Part shown: positions 8,970 through 16,428 of the stretch, in pieces
Numbering within the stretch: the stretch's first letter is position 1
Layout of the letters: each line of letters starts with the position of its first letter
From: Parabacteroides timonensis
Lineage (GTDB): Bacteria > Bacteroidota > Bacteroidia > Bacteroidales > Tannerellaceae
Length of the DNA: 64,000 bases
Reading direction: 5' to 3'
Assembly (NCBI RefSeq): GCF_900128505.1
Contig: NZ_LT669940.1
Coordinates: 964,883 to 1,028,882, forward strand
Position numbers and translations under genes: made by a program
The notes under the pieces: model-generated
What the model saw: the letters and a program-made list of their open reading frames with translations, nothing else
What the model was told of the DNA's origin: nothing
Databases searched by the model: none

Positions 8970-8994
8970 AGTATATCTTAGTTAATATAAGTCA

Positions 8995-9096
8995 TTATTT
9001 TTCGTGCCACCATCTTTGCCCACTTGGGGTCATAAGCCAAATAAAAAAAGCTATACCTATGGCACTCATTGTTATACATAAATAGACAAATCCCAT
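8995..9096 (-). CDS. 33-residue single-span membrane protein
   Basis: A short frame from the ATG at 9096 to the TAA at 8995 encodes 33 residues: a hydrophobic helix (residues ~4-22, with IGIAFFIWLM), then a basic/aromatic tail ending GQRWWHEK. It starts 3 bp after the stop of the 88-residue membrane protein gene, and a GGAAAGGAG ribosome-binding-like stretch formed by the end of that gene lies just upstream. The arrangement suggests translational coupling. The helix followed by a polar tail reads as a real small protein, but no family is recognised. Confidence 0.6.
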   Translation of the reverse strand: MGFVYLCITMSAIGIAFFIWLMTPSGQRWWHEK

Positions 9097-9099
9097 AAT

Positions 9100-9366
9100 T
9101 TACTCCTTTCCTTTTAAAAATAAAGCAAAACTAAAAGCTGTCAGAATAATAACAGCTATAAATCCTGATACAAAGATAATTGTTTTATCAATATTAAAGT
9201 TTAATATGTTCGTTAAAATGATACCGCCGAATATCAGCTTGGTGAGATCGCTGATATATTTGCTAGCTTCCAGATAGACGGCTTTCCGAGTTTTTCTATT
9301 TACTTTCGGAAGTAACTTAAATGTATCGGACATTTTCCGTCGATGAATCGTTGTAATATTTTTCAT
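9100..9366 (-). CDS. 88-residue two-span membrane protein (DUF6722-like?)
   Basis: A basic N-terminal half (HRRKMSDTF to VNRKTRKAVYLEASKYI) is followed by two hydrophobic segments at ~39-56 (LTKLIFGGIILTNIL) and ~63-83 (TIIFVSGFIAVIILTAFSF), ending FLKGKE. The layout resembles small Bacteroidetes proteins grouped as DUF6722, a tentative assignment from memory. It is transcribed toward the 33-residue gene and forms a two-gene unit with it. Function unknown. Confidence 0.6.
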   Translation of the reverse strand: MKNITTIHRRKMSDTFKLLPKVNRKTRKAVYLEASKYISDLTKLIFGGIILTNILNFNIDKTIIFVSGFIAVIILTAFSFALFLKGKE

Positions 9367-9405
9367 AGCTTATTCGTTTTGTTAATGATGTTGGCAAATA
9401 TATAA

Positions 9406-9436
9406 AAAGAAAGGCGGATAATCAATCATCCGCCTT
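9406..9436 (-). terminator. Intrinsic terminator after nadC
   Basis: The stem AAGGCGGAT (9411-9419) pairs perfectly with ATCCGCCTT (9428-9436) around an 8-nt loop. On the minus strand it is followed by TCTTTTTATA, so it ends nadC transcription. Confidence 0.85.
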
Positions 9437-9447
9437 GTAAATATTTC

Positions 9448-10287
9448 TTAGCAAGCCTTCAAACTCATATCGAGACTCTTAACCGAATGGGTAAGTGCTC
9501 CGACAGAGATAAAGTCGACACCACATTCTGCATAGTCACGCAGCGTATCGAATGTGATACCGCCGGATGACTCTGTCTCGAAGCGTCCGCCGATCATTTC
9601 GACTGCCTTCTTTGTATCTTCAATATTGAAGTTATCGAGCATGATACGGTCGATACCGCCCACATTCATGGCTTGTTGTAGTTCGTCGAAGTTACGGACT
9701 TCGATCTCTATCTTCAGGTTCTTACCTTTTTCTTTCAGATAGTTCTGTGCACGGGTAATAGCCTGTTCGATGCCACCGGCAAAGTCTACGTGATTATCTT
9801 TCAACAGGATCATATCGAAAAGTCCGATACGGTGATTAACGCCGCCGCCGATCTTAACAGCATCTTTTTCCATCATACGCATACCCGGTGTTGTTTTGCG
9901 GGTATCCAATACGCGGGTTTTGGTGCCTTCCAATGCTTTAACATATTTACGGGTAGTCGTAGCAATACCGCTCATGCGTTGCATAACGTTCAGCATCAAG
10001 CGTTCTGTTTGCAACAGCGACTGTGTTTTTCCTTCTACTGTAAAAGCAATGTCCCCTTTCTTTACTTCTGCACCGTCATTAATAAAGATAGTCATTTTTA
10101 GTTCCGGGTCGAAGTCATGGAAGATACGTTTTGCCATCTCTACGCCGGCCAGAACGCCGTCTTCTTTAATGATAAGCTGGCTCTTTCCCATGGCTGTTTC
10201 GGGAATACAGCATAAAGTTGTATGATCGCCGTCACCGATATCTTCGGCAAACGATAATTTAATTAAGTCGTCAATTAACTGATCCAT
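9448..10287 (-). CDS. nadC: Nicotinate-nucleotide pyrophosphorylase (carboxylating)
   Basis: 279 residues, full length. Diagnostic motifs: DTRKTTPGMRMMEKDAV, the KIGGGVNHRIGLFDMILLKD stretch that binds quinolinate and phosphoribosyl pyrophosphate, and a C-terminal SSGGITFDTLRDYAECGVDF closing the barrel. The enzyme converts quinolinate and PRPP to nicotinate mononucleotide in de novo NAD synthesis. nadA and nadB are not in the window. It begins 3 bp after the DUF4783 gene, so the two are co-transcribed. Confidence 0.96.
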   Translation of the reverse strand: MDQLIDDLIKLSFAEDIGDGDHTTLCCIPETAMGKSQLIIKEDGVLAGVEMAKRIFHDFDPELKMTIFINDGAEVKKGDIAFTVEGKTQSLLQTERLMLNVMQRMSGIATTTRKYVKALEGTKTRVLDTRKTTPGMRMMEKDAVKIGGGVNHRIGLFDMILLKDNHVDFAGGIEQAITRAQNYLKEKGKNLKIEIEVRNFDELQQAMNVGGIDRIMLDNFNIEDTKKAVEMIGGRFETESSGGITFDTLRDYAECGVDFISVGALTHSVKSLDMSLKAC

Positions 10288-10290
10288 TTG

Positions 10291-10662
10291 TTATTCTATT
10301 CTGATTGATTGTATAATCGCTTTGTCGCCGTCGGCACGGTAAGTGATGTTCACACGATATTCACCGGAGGCTGTCGGAAGTTTACCGACAAAGAAACCGG
10401 CATCTTTTTTATCTGCGTGATGAACTACGGAAAAACCTGTAGGTTTATTGCTACCAAAGAACGTAGAAAGCATCTTAACAGCTTCGCTTCCATTGCATTT
10501 CTTGGAAGAGCCGGGTAGGGCTATGTCTACTTCTTGATCCATCGCTCCTGTTAATGAAGAGGCATTTCCACCTTTGAAAGCATTTGATATAGGAGTAATA
10601 TCGGCCGCCATGACGCTCAAAAATGAGAGTATCAATGCCAATGTAAGTAATAATCGTTTCAT
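10291..10662 (-). CDS. DUF4783 family exported protein
   Basis: 123 residues with a Sec signal peptide (MKRLLLTLALILSFLSVMA, cleavage before ADITP). The mature part is a small domain of the SnoaL/NTF2-like type (NASSLTGAMDQEVDIALPG, then MLSTFFGSNKPTGFSVVHH) matching DUF4783. Family function is unknown. Its stop is 3 bp from the nadC start, a close linkage that suggests co-expression rather than a shown functional tie. Confidence 0.8.
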   Translation of the reverse strand: MKRLLLTLALILSFLSVMAADITPISNAFKGGNASSLTGAMDQEVDIALPGSSKKCNGSEAVKMLSTFFGSNKPTGFSVVHHADKKDAGFFVGKLPTASGEYRVNITYRADGDKAIIQSIRIE

Positions 10663-10695
10663 AAGCTATCTCCTCTTTTTATGAGTTTTCTGATG

Positions 10696-10703
10696 CAAAG
10701 GTA
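10696..10703 (-). promoter_or_regulatory. -7 box (TACCTTTG) for the DUF4783-nadC operon
   Basis: On the minus strand this reads TACCTTTG, matching TAnnTTTG, 33 bp upstream of the DUF4783 start. No clear TTTG is found 19 bp further upstream. Confidence 0.5.
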
Positions 10704-10751
10704 TGTATTTTTCCTGTAAATTAGCGCCTTCAATACTAATAATGTAAACGA

Positions 10752-11225
10752 ATGAAAATTGCACTGGTCGTAATAGGTAAAACGGATGCCGGCTATTTTG
10801 TGGAGGCAATCAATGAATACAAAAACCGTTTAGTCCATTACATCCCATTTGAGATGGAGGTTATTCCGGATATAAAGAACGTAAAGAATTTGTCGGAATC
10901 ACAGCAAAAAGAAAAGGAAGGAGAACTGATTTTAAAGGCGTTACAGGCTGGCGATCAGTTGGTTTTACTGGATGATAAGGGTAAAGAGTTTACTTCGATG
11001 CAATTCTCTGCTTATATTGAAAGGAAGATGCATACGGTTTCGAAGCGCCTGGTCTTTGTTGTCGGCGGCCCTTATGGATTCAGTGAGGCTGTTTATAAAG
11101 CTGCTTCAGAAAAGATCTCATTAAGCAAAATGACCTTTTCGCATCAGATGATCCGTTTAATCTTTGTAGAACAGGTTTACCGGGCAATGACAATCTTGAA
11201 TAATGAGCCTTATCATCATGAATAG
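10752..11225 (+). CDS. rlmH: 23S rRNA (pseudouridine1915-N3)-methyltransferase
   Basis: 157 residues, the standard SPOUT-fold length. The SAM-binding trefoil motif VVGGPYGFS and the C-terminal LSKMTFSHQMIRLIFVEQVY with PYHHE end are characteristic. RlmH methylates pseudouridine 1915 in helix 69 of 23S rRNA. The gene is divergent from DUF4783-nadC and convergent with aroC; a long perfect inverted repeat separates the two stop codons. Confidence 0.96.
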   Translation: MKIALVVIGKTDAGYFVEAINEYKNRLVHYIPFEMEVIPDIKNVKNLSESQQKEKEGELILKALQAGDQLVLLDDKGKEFTSMQFSAYIERKMHTVSKRLVFVVGGPYGFSEAVYKAASEKISLSKMTFSHQMIRLIFVEQVYRAMTILNNEPYHHE

Positions 11226-11226
11226 T

Positions 11227-11298
11227 AGACAGTTGACAAGTGACAGTTGACAGATAAGATTCGCATTCGAACCCAAAACTGTCACTTGTCAACTGTCT
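11227..11298. terminator. Bidirectional terminator formed by a 22-bp perfect inverted repeat
   Basis: Arms 11227-11248 and 11277-11298 are perfect reverse complements separated by 28 nt, filling the gap between the convergent rlmH and aroC stop codons. The arms are built from GTTGACA/GTGACA-like units resembling those in the ilvD-ilvB gap. A transcript in either direction would form the hairpin. Confidence 0.7.
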
Positions 11299-12368
11299 TA
11301 CTCTCTTGTCTTTTGGAGCAACAGATAATCTAATAACGTCATTGCCGTCATCGATTCCACAATGGGAACGGCGCGAGGCAGGACGCATGGGTCATGACGT
11401 CCGCGAGCTTTCAGGATAGTATCTTCACCATCCATATTAACGGTTTCCTGTTCCATAAGGATGGTTGCTACCGATTTGAACGCAACGCGGAAATAAATAT
11501 CCTGGCCGTTGGAAATTCCCCCCTGTATACCTCCTGAATTATTAGTACGGGTATTAATATGTCCGTTGTCATTAAAGAAACGGTCGTTACGTTCGGAACC
11601 ACGGTAAAGAGCGGCATTAAATCCATCACCATATTCGAACCCTTTCACTGCATTGATTGTTAGCATGGCGTGTCCTAAGGCTGCATGCAACTTTCCGAAT
11701 ACAGGTTCTCCCAGTCCGACAGGCGTACCTTTTACCACACAGGTAATTACACCACCGATAGTGTCGCCTTTCGACTTCACTTCTGCTATCAGTTTTTCCA
11801 TTTCGGCAGCTTTCTCCGGATCGGGACATCTCACTGCATTTTCTTCTGTCAGATTCAGATCATAATCTTTATAAGTACCATCCAGTTTGATAGGGCCGAC
11901 CTGTGAGGTGAATGCCTGTATATTTATACCTGTCTGGCGTAGTGCTAGTTTGGCGATTGCGCCGGCAACACATCGGGCTATCGTTTCACGAGCCGACGAA
12001 CGTCCACCTCCTTTAGGATCACGTATACCATACTTCATCTGATAAGTATAGTCTGCATGTGAAGGACGATAAACCGTTTTCATATTGTCGTAATCAGACG
12101 AATGCTGATTTTTATTCCAGATAATGAATCCGATCGGTGTACCGGTAGTCTTTCCTTCATAAACTCCGGATAGGAATTGTACTTCGTCATCTTCCTTACG
12201 CGGGGTTGTGATCCTTGACTGGCCTGGTTTACGACGATTCAGCTCTTGCTGGATAAAGTCTGTGTCCAACTCGATACCAGCCGGACATCCATCGATAACA
12301 CCTCCGATACCCGGACCATGTGACTCGCCGAACGAGGTTAATCTGTATATATTTCCGAATGTATTCAT
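11298..12368 (-). CDS. aroC: Chorismate synthase
   Basis: 356 residues. Signatures: SFGESHGPGIGGVIDGCPAG near the N-terminus, PGQSRITTPRKEDD, DPKGGGRSSARETIARCVAG and the FMN-contacting RHDPCVLPRAVPIVE near the end. It catalyses the last shikimate-pathway step, EPSP to chorismate, using reduced FMN. The gene lies downstream of slyD on the same strand with a 109-bp gap that contains an imperfect hairpin, so it may have its own promoter. Confidence 0.97.
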   Translation of the reverse strand: MNTFGNIYRLTSFGESHGPGIGGVIDGCPAGIELDTDFIQQELNRRKPGQSRITTPRKEDDEVQFLSGVYEGKTTGTPIGFIIWNKNQHSSDYDNMKTVYRPSHADYTYQMKYGIRDPKGGGRSSARETIARCVAGAIAKLALRQTGINIQAFTSQVGPIKLDGTYKDYDLNLTEENAVRCPDPEKAAEMEKLIAEVKSKGDTIGGVITCVVKGTPVGLGEPVFGKLHAALGHAMLTINAVKGFEYGDGFNAALYRGSERNDRFFNDNGHINTRTNNSGGIQGGISNGQDIYFRVAFKSVATILMEQETVNMDGEDTILKARGRHDPCVLPRAVPIVESMTAMTLLDYLLLQKTRE

Positions 12369-12417
12369 ATTAATAAATGAAAAGTGGAGATTAAAAAATG
12401 AGTCTGAAAATGAAAAA

Positions 12418-12470
12418 TGAGGAATGCAGAATTTCTATTAATTCTTCATTCCCCATTCTGCATCTTTCAT
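12418..12470 (-). terminator. Imperfect inverted repeat after slyD
   Basis: ATGCAGAAT (12424-12432) pairs with ATTCTGCAT (12455-12463), extended with bulges by TGAAA/TTTCA-like flanks. It could end slyD transcription before aroC. The stem is interrupted and the T-tract is poor. Confidence 0.4.
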
Positions 12471-12477
12471 TTATTTA

Positions 12478-13056
12478 TTAGTGGCAGCTACCACATCCGC
12501 AACCACCTTCGTGATCGTGGTCACCGCAATCGCTTCCGCAGTCATCGCATCCGCAACTGCATCCACCGGCCGGAGCTGATAATGCTGCAATTTCTTCTGC
12601 TGTCGGTTCGTGAACATCGATAACTTCACCGCTGAAGTGTAGAGTTTCACCAGCCAACGGATGGTTGAAGTCCATAACGACTACATCGTCTTTTACTTCA
12701 AGAACAGAACCGTTCAGACGGTTGCCGTTTGAGTCCATCATAGGAACTGTATTACCTTCTTTGATGACTTCTGAATCAAATTTACCTTCAACTTCAAAAA
12801 TGTTTTTCGGCAGATCCAATACATGATCTTCCACATATTCTCCGTATGCGTCGGCAGGAGCGATAGAGAAGTCGAACTTGTCACCTACTTCAAGACCTTT
12901 CAAAGCATCTTCGAAAGCAGGAAGCATGGCGCCTGTTCCAAAGATGAATTTTAAGGGAGCTTCTGCAACTGCTTTTTCCATCAACTCGCGCTCTTCACCT
13001 TCTCCTACGTTCAGGTCGTATGTAACCGCAACGAACTTATTTGCTGTAATTTTCAT
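12478..13056 (-). CDS. slyD: SlyD-type FKBP peptidyl-prolyl isomerase with metal-binding tail
   Basis: 192 residues. The split FKBP domain (KFVAVTYDLNVGEGEERELM, LPAFEDALKGLEVGDKFDFS) encloses an insert-in-flap chaperone domain (~70-120), then DFNHPLAGETLHFSGEVIDV. The last ~30 residues hold eight cysteines plus histidines and aspartates (GGCSCGCDDCGSDC, then GDHDHEGGCGCGSCH), the nickel/zinc-binding tail typical of SlyD. It assists folding and can supply metal for hydrogenase or urease maturation; no such genes lie nearby. Confidence 0.92.
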   Translation of the reverse strand: MKITANKFVAVTYDLNVGEGEERELMEKAVAEAPLKFIFGTGAMLPAFEDALKGLEVGDKFDFSIAPADAYGEYVEDHVLDLPKNIFEVEGKFDSEVIKEGNTVPMMDSNGNRLNGSVLEVKDDVVVMDFNHPLAGETLHFSGEVIDVHEPTAEEIAALSAPAGGCSCGCDDCGSDCGDHDHEGGCGCGSCH

Positions 13057-13088
13057 TTTTAATTGTATTTGTAATAAATAAAACGAGA

Positions 13089-13096
13089 CAAATTTA
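13089..13096 (-). promoter_or_regulatory. -7 box (TAAATTTG) for slyD
   Basis: On the minus strand this reads TAAATTTG, matching TAnnTTTG, 32 bp upstream of the slyD start. No clear -33 TTTG is seen. Confidence 0.5.
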
Positions 13097-13171
13097 CGTA
13101 TAATTTCCGAGTTTATCAGGTTATTCTTTTAAAAATAAAGATATGTAATGTTTTAATCTGTAATATATAGC

Positions 13172-13179
13172 TATCTTTG
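13172..13179 (+). promoter_or_regulatory. -7 box (TATCTTTG) for the sulfatase-fold gene
   Basis: A perfect TAnnTTTG match lies 84 bp before the ATG at 13264. The -33 region reads TGTTTT rather than TTTG. Confidence 0.55.
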
Positions 13180-13263
13180 CAGCCGGAATAAAAGAATCAA
13201 TAGATTCGGATTATATAGCGAATAAATAGTGTTTGTCGATAAGTTATAAAGTGATAGTTGCAC

Positions 13264-15120
13264 ATGTGGTTTTCTAAATTGAAAGACTTTTTTTTTCCGT
13301 GTTGTAAGGAAAGAAGAAAGTTGATAAGTTTGTTTTTCTTTTTATTGGTCTTGAAGTTTATGTGGTTTAATTTGCTTTGGTGCATGTTATCTACGTTTAC
13401 TCCTTTCTCGAAGGTTGAAACATATCTTGATACTCTGTTGGTCTCCTTATTTTTATTATTGCCGTTAGTATGTTTCCGGGCCGTGAAGGTGACATTGGTT
13501 ATCTTTGTATTGATGGATTGCCTGTTCATTTCCAATCTGATGTATTTCCGAACTTATTTTACAGCAATACCGTTAGACAGTTATCTGTTAGCTGCAAATC
13601 TGACAGATTTTTCTAGTAGTGTGTTCGATTCGCTACGGATAGCAGATGTGTTTTTTCCTCTTTCAACATTGACTGCCGGAATCTTATGGTGGCGAAATTA
13701 TCGGAAAAAGGAAGAGATTCAGCCTGTTAACGAGGGTAAAGTGTCTTTTGCTTTTGTTCGTTATGTTTGCCTGATATTATTAGTGGCTTTATTTCCGGCC
13801 ATTAAGCTTTGGAGTCAAAATGGTTTTAAGGCCGCCTACGAGAGATTGCAGGATGCTTACCTACATACATGTAATATACCGATGTATACGATATTCGGCT
13901 CTCTTTATTATGATTATTCATGCGATAATATCACATACACTCCGGAAATAAAAAATCGTATTGACTCCTGGTTAACCAGGAGAACGGATTATAAATCCGT
14001 TCTCCCAAAAGTTTATACAAGGGAGAATTGTATTATAATCTTAGCTGAATCTCTGGAAAGTTGGGTGTTGAATAAAACTGTTGAAGGACAGGAGATCACT
14101 CCAAACCTGAACCGTATATTAAAGGATTCATCTGTAATCTATGCACCTCATGTCTTATCGCAGGTAAAAGGTGGGCGTTCTATCGATGCTCAATTATTGG
14201 TCAATACCGGACTTTTACCTATAAACTCCGGGCCTTATAGTATAAAGTTTCCGGATTCATATTACCCTTCACTGGTAAAAGCTTTCAAAAAGAAGCATAA
14301 AGATAGTGAGGCTTATAGTCTGACGGTTGATAAGCCGATGGTCTGGAACCAGTGTGTAATTACTCCTGCGATGGGATACGACAGTCTGGTTTCGAAGAAC
14401 TGTTTTGTTAAAGAGGAACCCGTAGGTTCCCGTGGACAAGTGGGCGATCGTGCCTTTTTGCGTCAATGTTTGGAGAAGATACAAAATAATGAAGTCTGGA
14501 ATGAATCGGGAAATACGTTTCTGCAGTGTATTACTTATTCCGGGCATAACCCTTTTCTTTTGCCTGACTCTCTGAAAAAGGTATTCTTTTCTCCCGAGGT
14601 TCCGGAAGTTCTTAATAATTATATGACTATGGCGAACTATACGGACCGGGCACTAGGGGAGTTTGTAGCACAACTCCGTGCAGACAGTCGTTTTGATAAT
14701 ACCTTGGTCATGATTATGGGAGATCACGAAGCGCTGGGTACTGTGAGGAAAGAGCTTTGTAATGATCCGGTAGGGAAACAGATTGTTTCAGATAAATCGT
14801 TTGTTCCGCTGATAATTCTGAATGCCCCTTTCAACTTGTATCATGGAAAAGTGATGGGTCAGATTGATGTTTACCCTACATTACTGGACTTATTAGGTTT
14901 GAATGATTATTGGTGGAGAGGTATAGGAGAAAGTATACTGGATTCGCACAAAGCGAATTTTGAGGTCGACCCTCAGTTGAATATAGTGGGAGATACAACA
15001 GGAGTTCCTGAAGAGGATATTAAAGTGGCAAAAAAGGCTTGGGAAATATCTGATATGATTATCCGGTACGATTATCTGGGCCATGTACATGATCTGGATA
15101 AAAAAGCAGGTTCGTTATGA
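13264..15120 (+). CDS. LTA-synthase/phosphoethanolamine-transferase-like membrane sulfatase-fold protein
   Basis: 618 residues from the ATG at 13264; a TTG two codons earlier (13258) is an alternative start. Five hydrophobic segments fill the first ~190 residues, followed by a periplasmic alkaline-phosphatase-superfamily domain from ~245. Landmarks are ENCIIILAESLESW (metal-binding Glu), KGGRSIDAQLLVNTG at the nucleophile position, and VMIMGDHEALG (metal-binding Asp-His). Staphylococcal LtaS has threonine at the nucleophile; here the aligned residue appears to be serine. Gram-negative members usually transfer phosphoglycerol or phosphoethanolamine to envelope glycans or lipids. The acceptor here is unknown. 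Confidence 0.85.
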   Translation: MWFSKLKDFFFPCCKERRKLISLFFFLLVLKFMWFNLLWCMLSTFTPFSKVETYLDTLLVSLFLLLPLVCFRAVKVTLVIFVLMDCLFISNLMYFRTYFTAIPLDSYLLAANLTDFSSSVFDSLRIADVFFPLSTLTAGILWWRNYRKKEEIQPVNEGKVSFAFVRYVCLILLVALFPAIKLWSQNGFKAAYERLQDAYLHTCNIPMYTIFGSLYYDYSCDNITYTPEIKNRIDSWLTRRTDYKSVLPKVYTRENCIIILAESLESWVLNKTVEGQEITPNLNRILKDSSVIYAPHVLSQVKGGRSIDAQLLVNTGLLPINSGPYSIKFPDSYYPSLVKAFKKKHKDSEAYSLTVDKPMVWNQCVITPAMGYDSLVSKNCFVKEEPVGSRGQVGDRAFLRQCLEKIQNNEVWNESGNTFLQCITYSGHNPFLLPDSLKKVFFSPEVPEVLNNYMTMANYTDRALGEFVAQLRADSRFDNTLVMIMGDHEALGTVRKELCNDPVGKQIVSDKSFVPLIILNAPFNLYHGKVMGQIDVYPTLLDLLGLNDYWWRGIGESILDSHKANFEVDPQLNIVGDTTGVPEEDIKVAKKAWEISDMIIRYDYLGHVHDLDKKAGSL

Positions 15121-15131
15121 ACCTGCTTTTT
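15101..15131. terminator. Bidirectional terminator between convergent genes
   Basis: AAAAAGCAGGTTC (15101-15113) pairs perfectly with GAACCTGCTTTTT (15119-15131) around a 5-nt loop. The stop codon of the upstream gene lies in the hairpin, and both strands have T-tracts. Confidence 0.88.
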
Positions 15132-15135
15132 ATAT

Positions 15136-16311
15136 TTATTTTTTATCGATGGCTTTTTTTAAAGCGTTTAATGCCGTATCCAGTATGGAGCGTGGACAGC
15201 CGATATTCAATCGCATATAACCTTCCCCGCCGGGACCGAACATACTTCCATCATTTAACAACAAACCTGCTTTTTCCTGAAATAGCTTGACCAAATCTTC
15301 CTGGCTTAATTTCAGATCACGGCAATCCAGCCAGACGAGGAATGATGCTTGTGGTGGATATACTTTAATCTTCGGGAGTTTTGCTTTGAAGAATTCGTCG
15401 ACGAAACGGACATTTTCCATTATATACATCCGCATCTGTTGCAACCATTCGGCACCATAGGTATAAGCGGCCTCTGTTGCTGTATAAGCAAAGATCGTAC
15501 CGTCGCCTAACTCTCCGGCTTCCAGAAATTTATAAAACTCCTTTCTTATTTTTTCGTCAGGCACAATAGAATAGGAAGTTACGATACCTGCTATATTGAA
15601 TGTTTTACTTGGGGCCATGAAAGTGATACTGCAGGAAGCAGCAGCTTCTGATACGGTCGCAAACGGGTGATGACTGAATTGTGGGTAAGCCATTTCTGCA
15701 TGTATCTCATCGGAGATTACAAGAATATTATGCTTTGCACAGATTTCTGCAAGTTTAACCAATGTGTCTTTCTTCCAGACAATACCGCCCGGGTTATGAG
15801 GATTACAAAGGATCAATACTTTACATTGTTCATCAATGACAGATTCAAGATGTTCGAAATCCATTTCGTAAACGCCGTTCACCAGTTTTAACGGGTTATT
15901 GACGACTTCACGTTTCATACTTTCTGGAACAATGCGGAAAGGATGATATACAGGTGGTTGTATAATCACTTTATCGCCAGGTTTGGTGAAGCATTGGATC
16001 ACAAAGCCAATACCTTTCACAATACCCGGGATGTAGCTGAGCCATTCCCGTTTAATTTTCCATTTTTGTTTATAATCTACCCATTCTATAATACTTTGAT
16101 AGTAAGAATCAGATCCGAAAGTGTAGCCGAATATTTCGTGTTCGCAACGCTTTTTAATAGCATTTACAATAAAGTCCGGTGTCCGGAAATCCATATCGGC
16201 AACCCATAGAGGAGTCAGGTTCTCATTGCCATACCGCTCTTTCAGGCCGTCATATTTGACGCAATTGGTGCCGCGGCGTTCAATTACTTCATCGAAGTTG
16301 TATTGTTTCAT
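15136..16311 (-). CDS. PatB/MalY-type pyridoxal-phosphate C-S lyase or aminotransferase
   Basis: 391 residues of fold-type I PLP enzyme. N-terminal RRGTNCVKYDGLKERYG and PLWVADMDFRTPDFIV are characteristic of the MalY/PatB subgroup; the cofactor lysine lies in FMAPSKTFNIAG, with LCNPHNPGG upstream and MRLNIGCPRS at the end. MalY/PatB enzymes cleave cystathionine or other cysteine conjugates, so cystathionine beta-lyase activity is likely. The gene is convergent with the sulfatase-fold gene and divergent from the ankyrin gene. Confidence 0.9.
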   Translation of the reverse strand: MKQYNFDEVIERRGTNCVKYDGLKERYGNENLTPLWVADMDFRTPDFIVNAIKKRCEHEIFGYTFGSDSYYQSIIEWVDYKQKWKIKREWLSYIPGIVKGIGFVIQCFTKPGDKVIIQPPVYHPFRIVPESMKREVVNNPLKLVNGVYEMDFEHLESVIDEQCKVLILCNPHNPGGIVWKKDTLVKLAEICAKHNILVISDEIHAEMAYPQFSHHPFATVSEAAASCSITFMAPSKTFNIAGIVTSYSIVPDEKIRKEFYKFLEAGELGDGTIFAYTATEAAYTYGAEWLQQMRMYIMENVRFVDEFFKAKLPKIKVYPPQASFLVWLDCRDLKLSQEDLVKLFQEKAGLLLNDGSMFGPGGEGYMRLNIGCPRSILDTALNALKKAIDKK

Positions 16312-16428
16312 TTTATATTAGTTCAGTTTTTGTCGATTGATCGGGGTCAAAGATACAAATTATTTATTATTTCTTTACCTTTACAATTCTTTCGATACAA
16401 TTGCTATTATTGGTGTTAAAAAAGAAGT

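Noticed and set aside
11227..11298. 22-bp perfect inverted repeat as an insertion-sequence end
   Set aside because: Arms are only 28 nt apart with no gene between them and sit between convergent stop codons; a terminator explains it.
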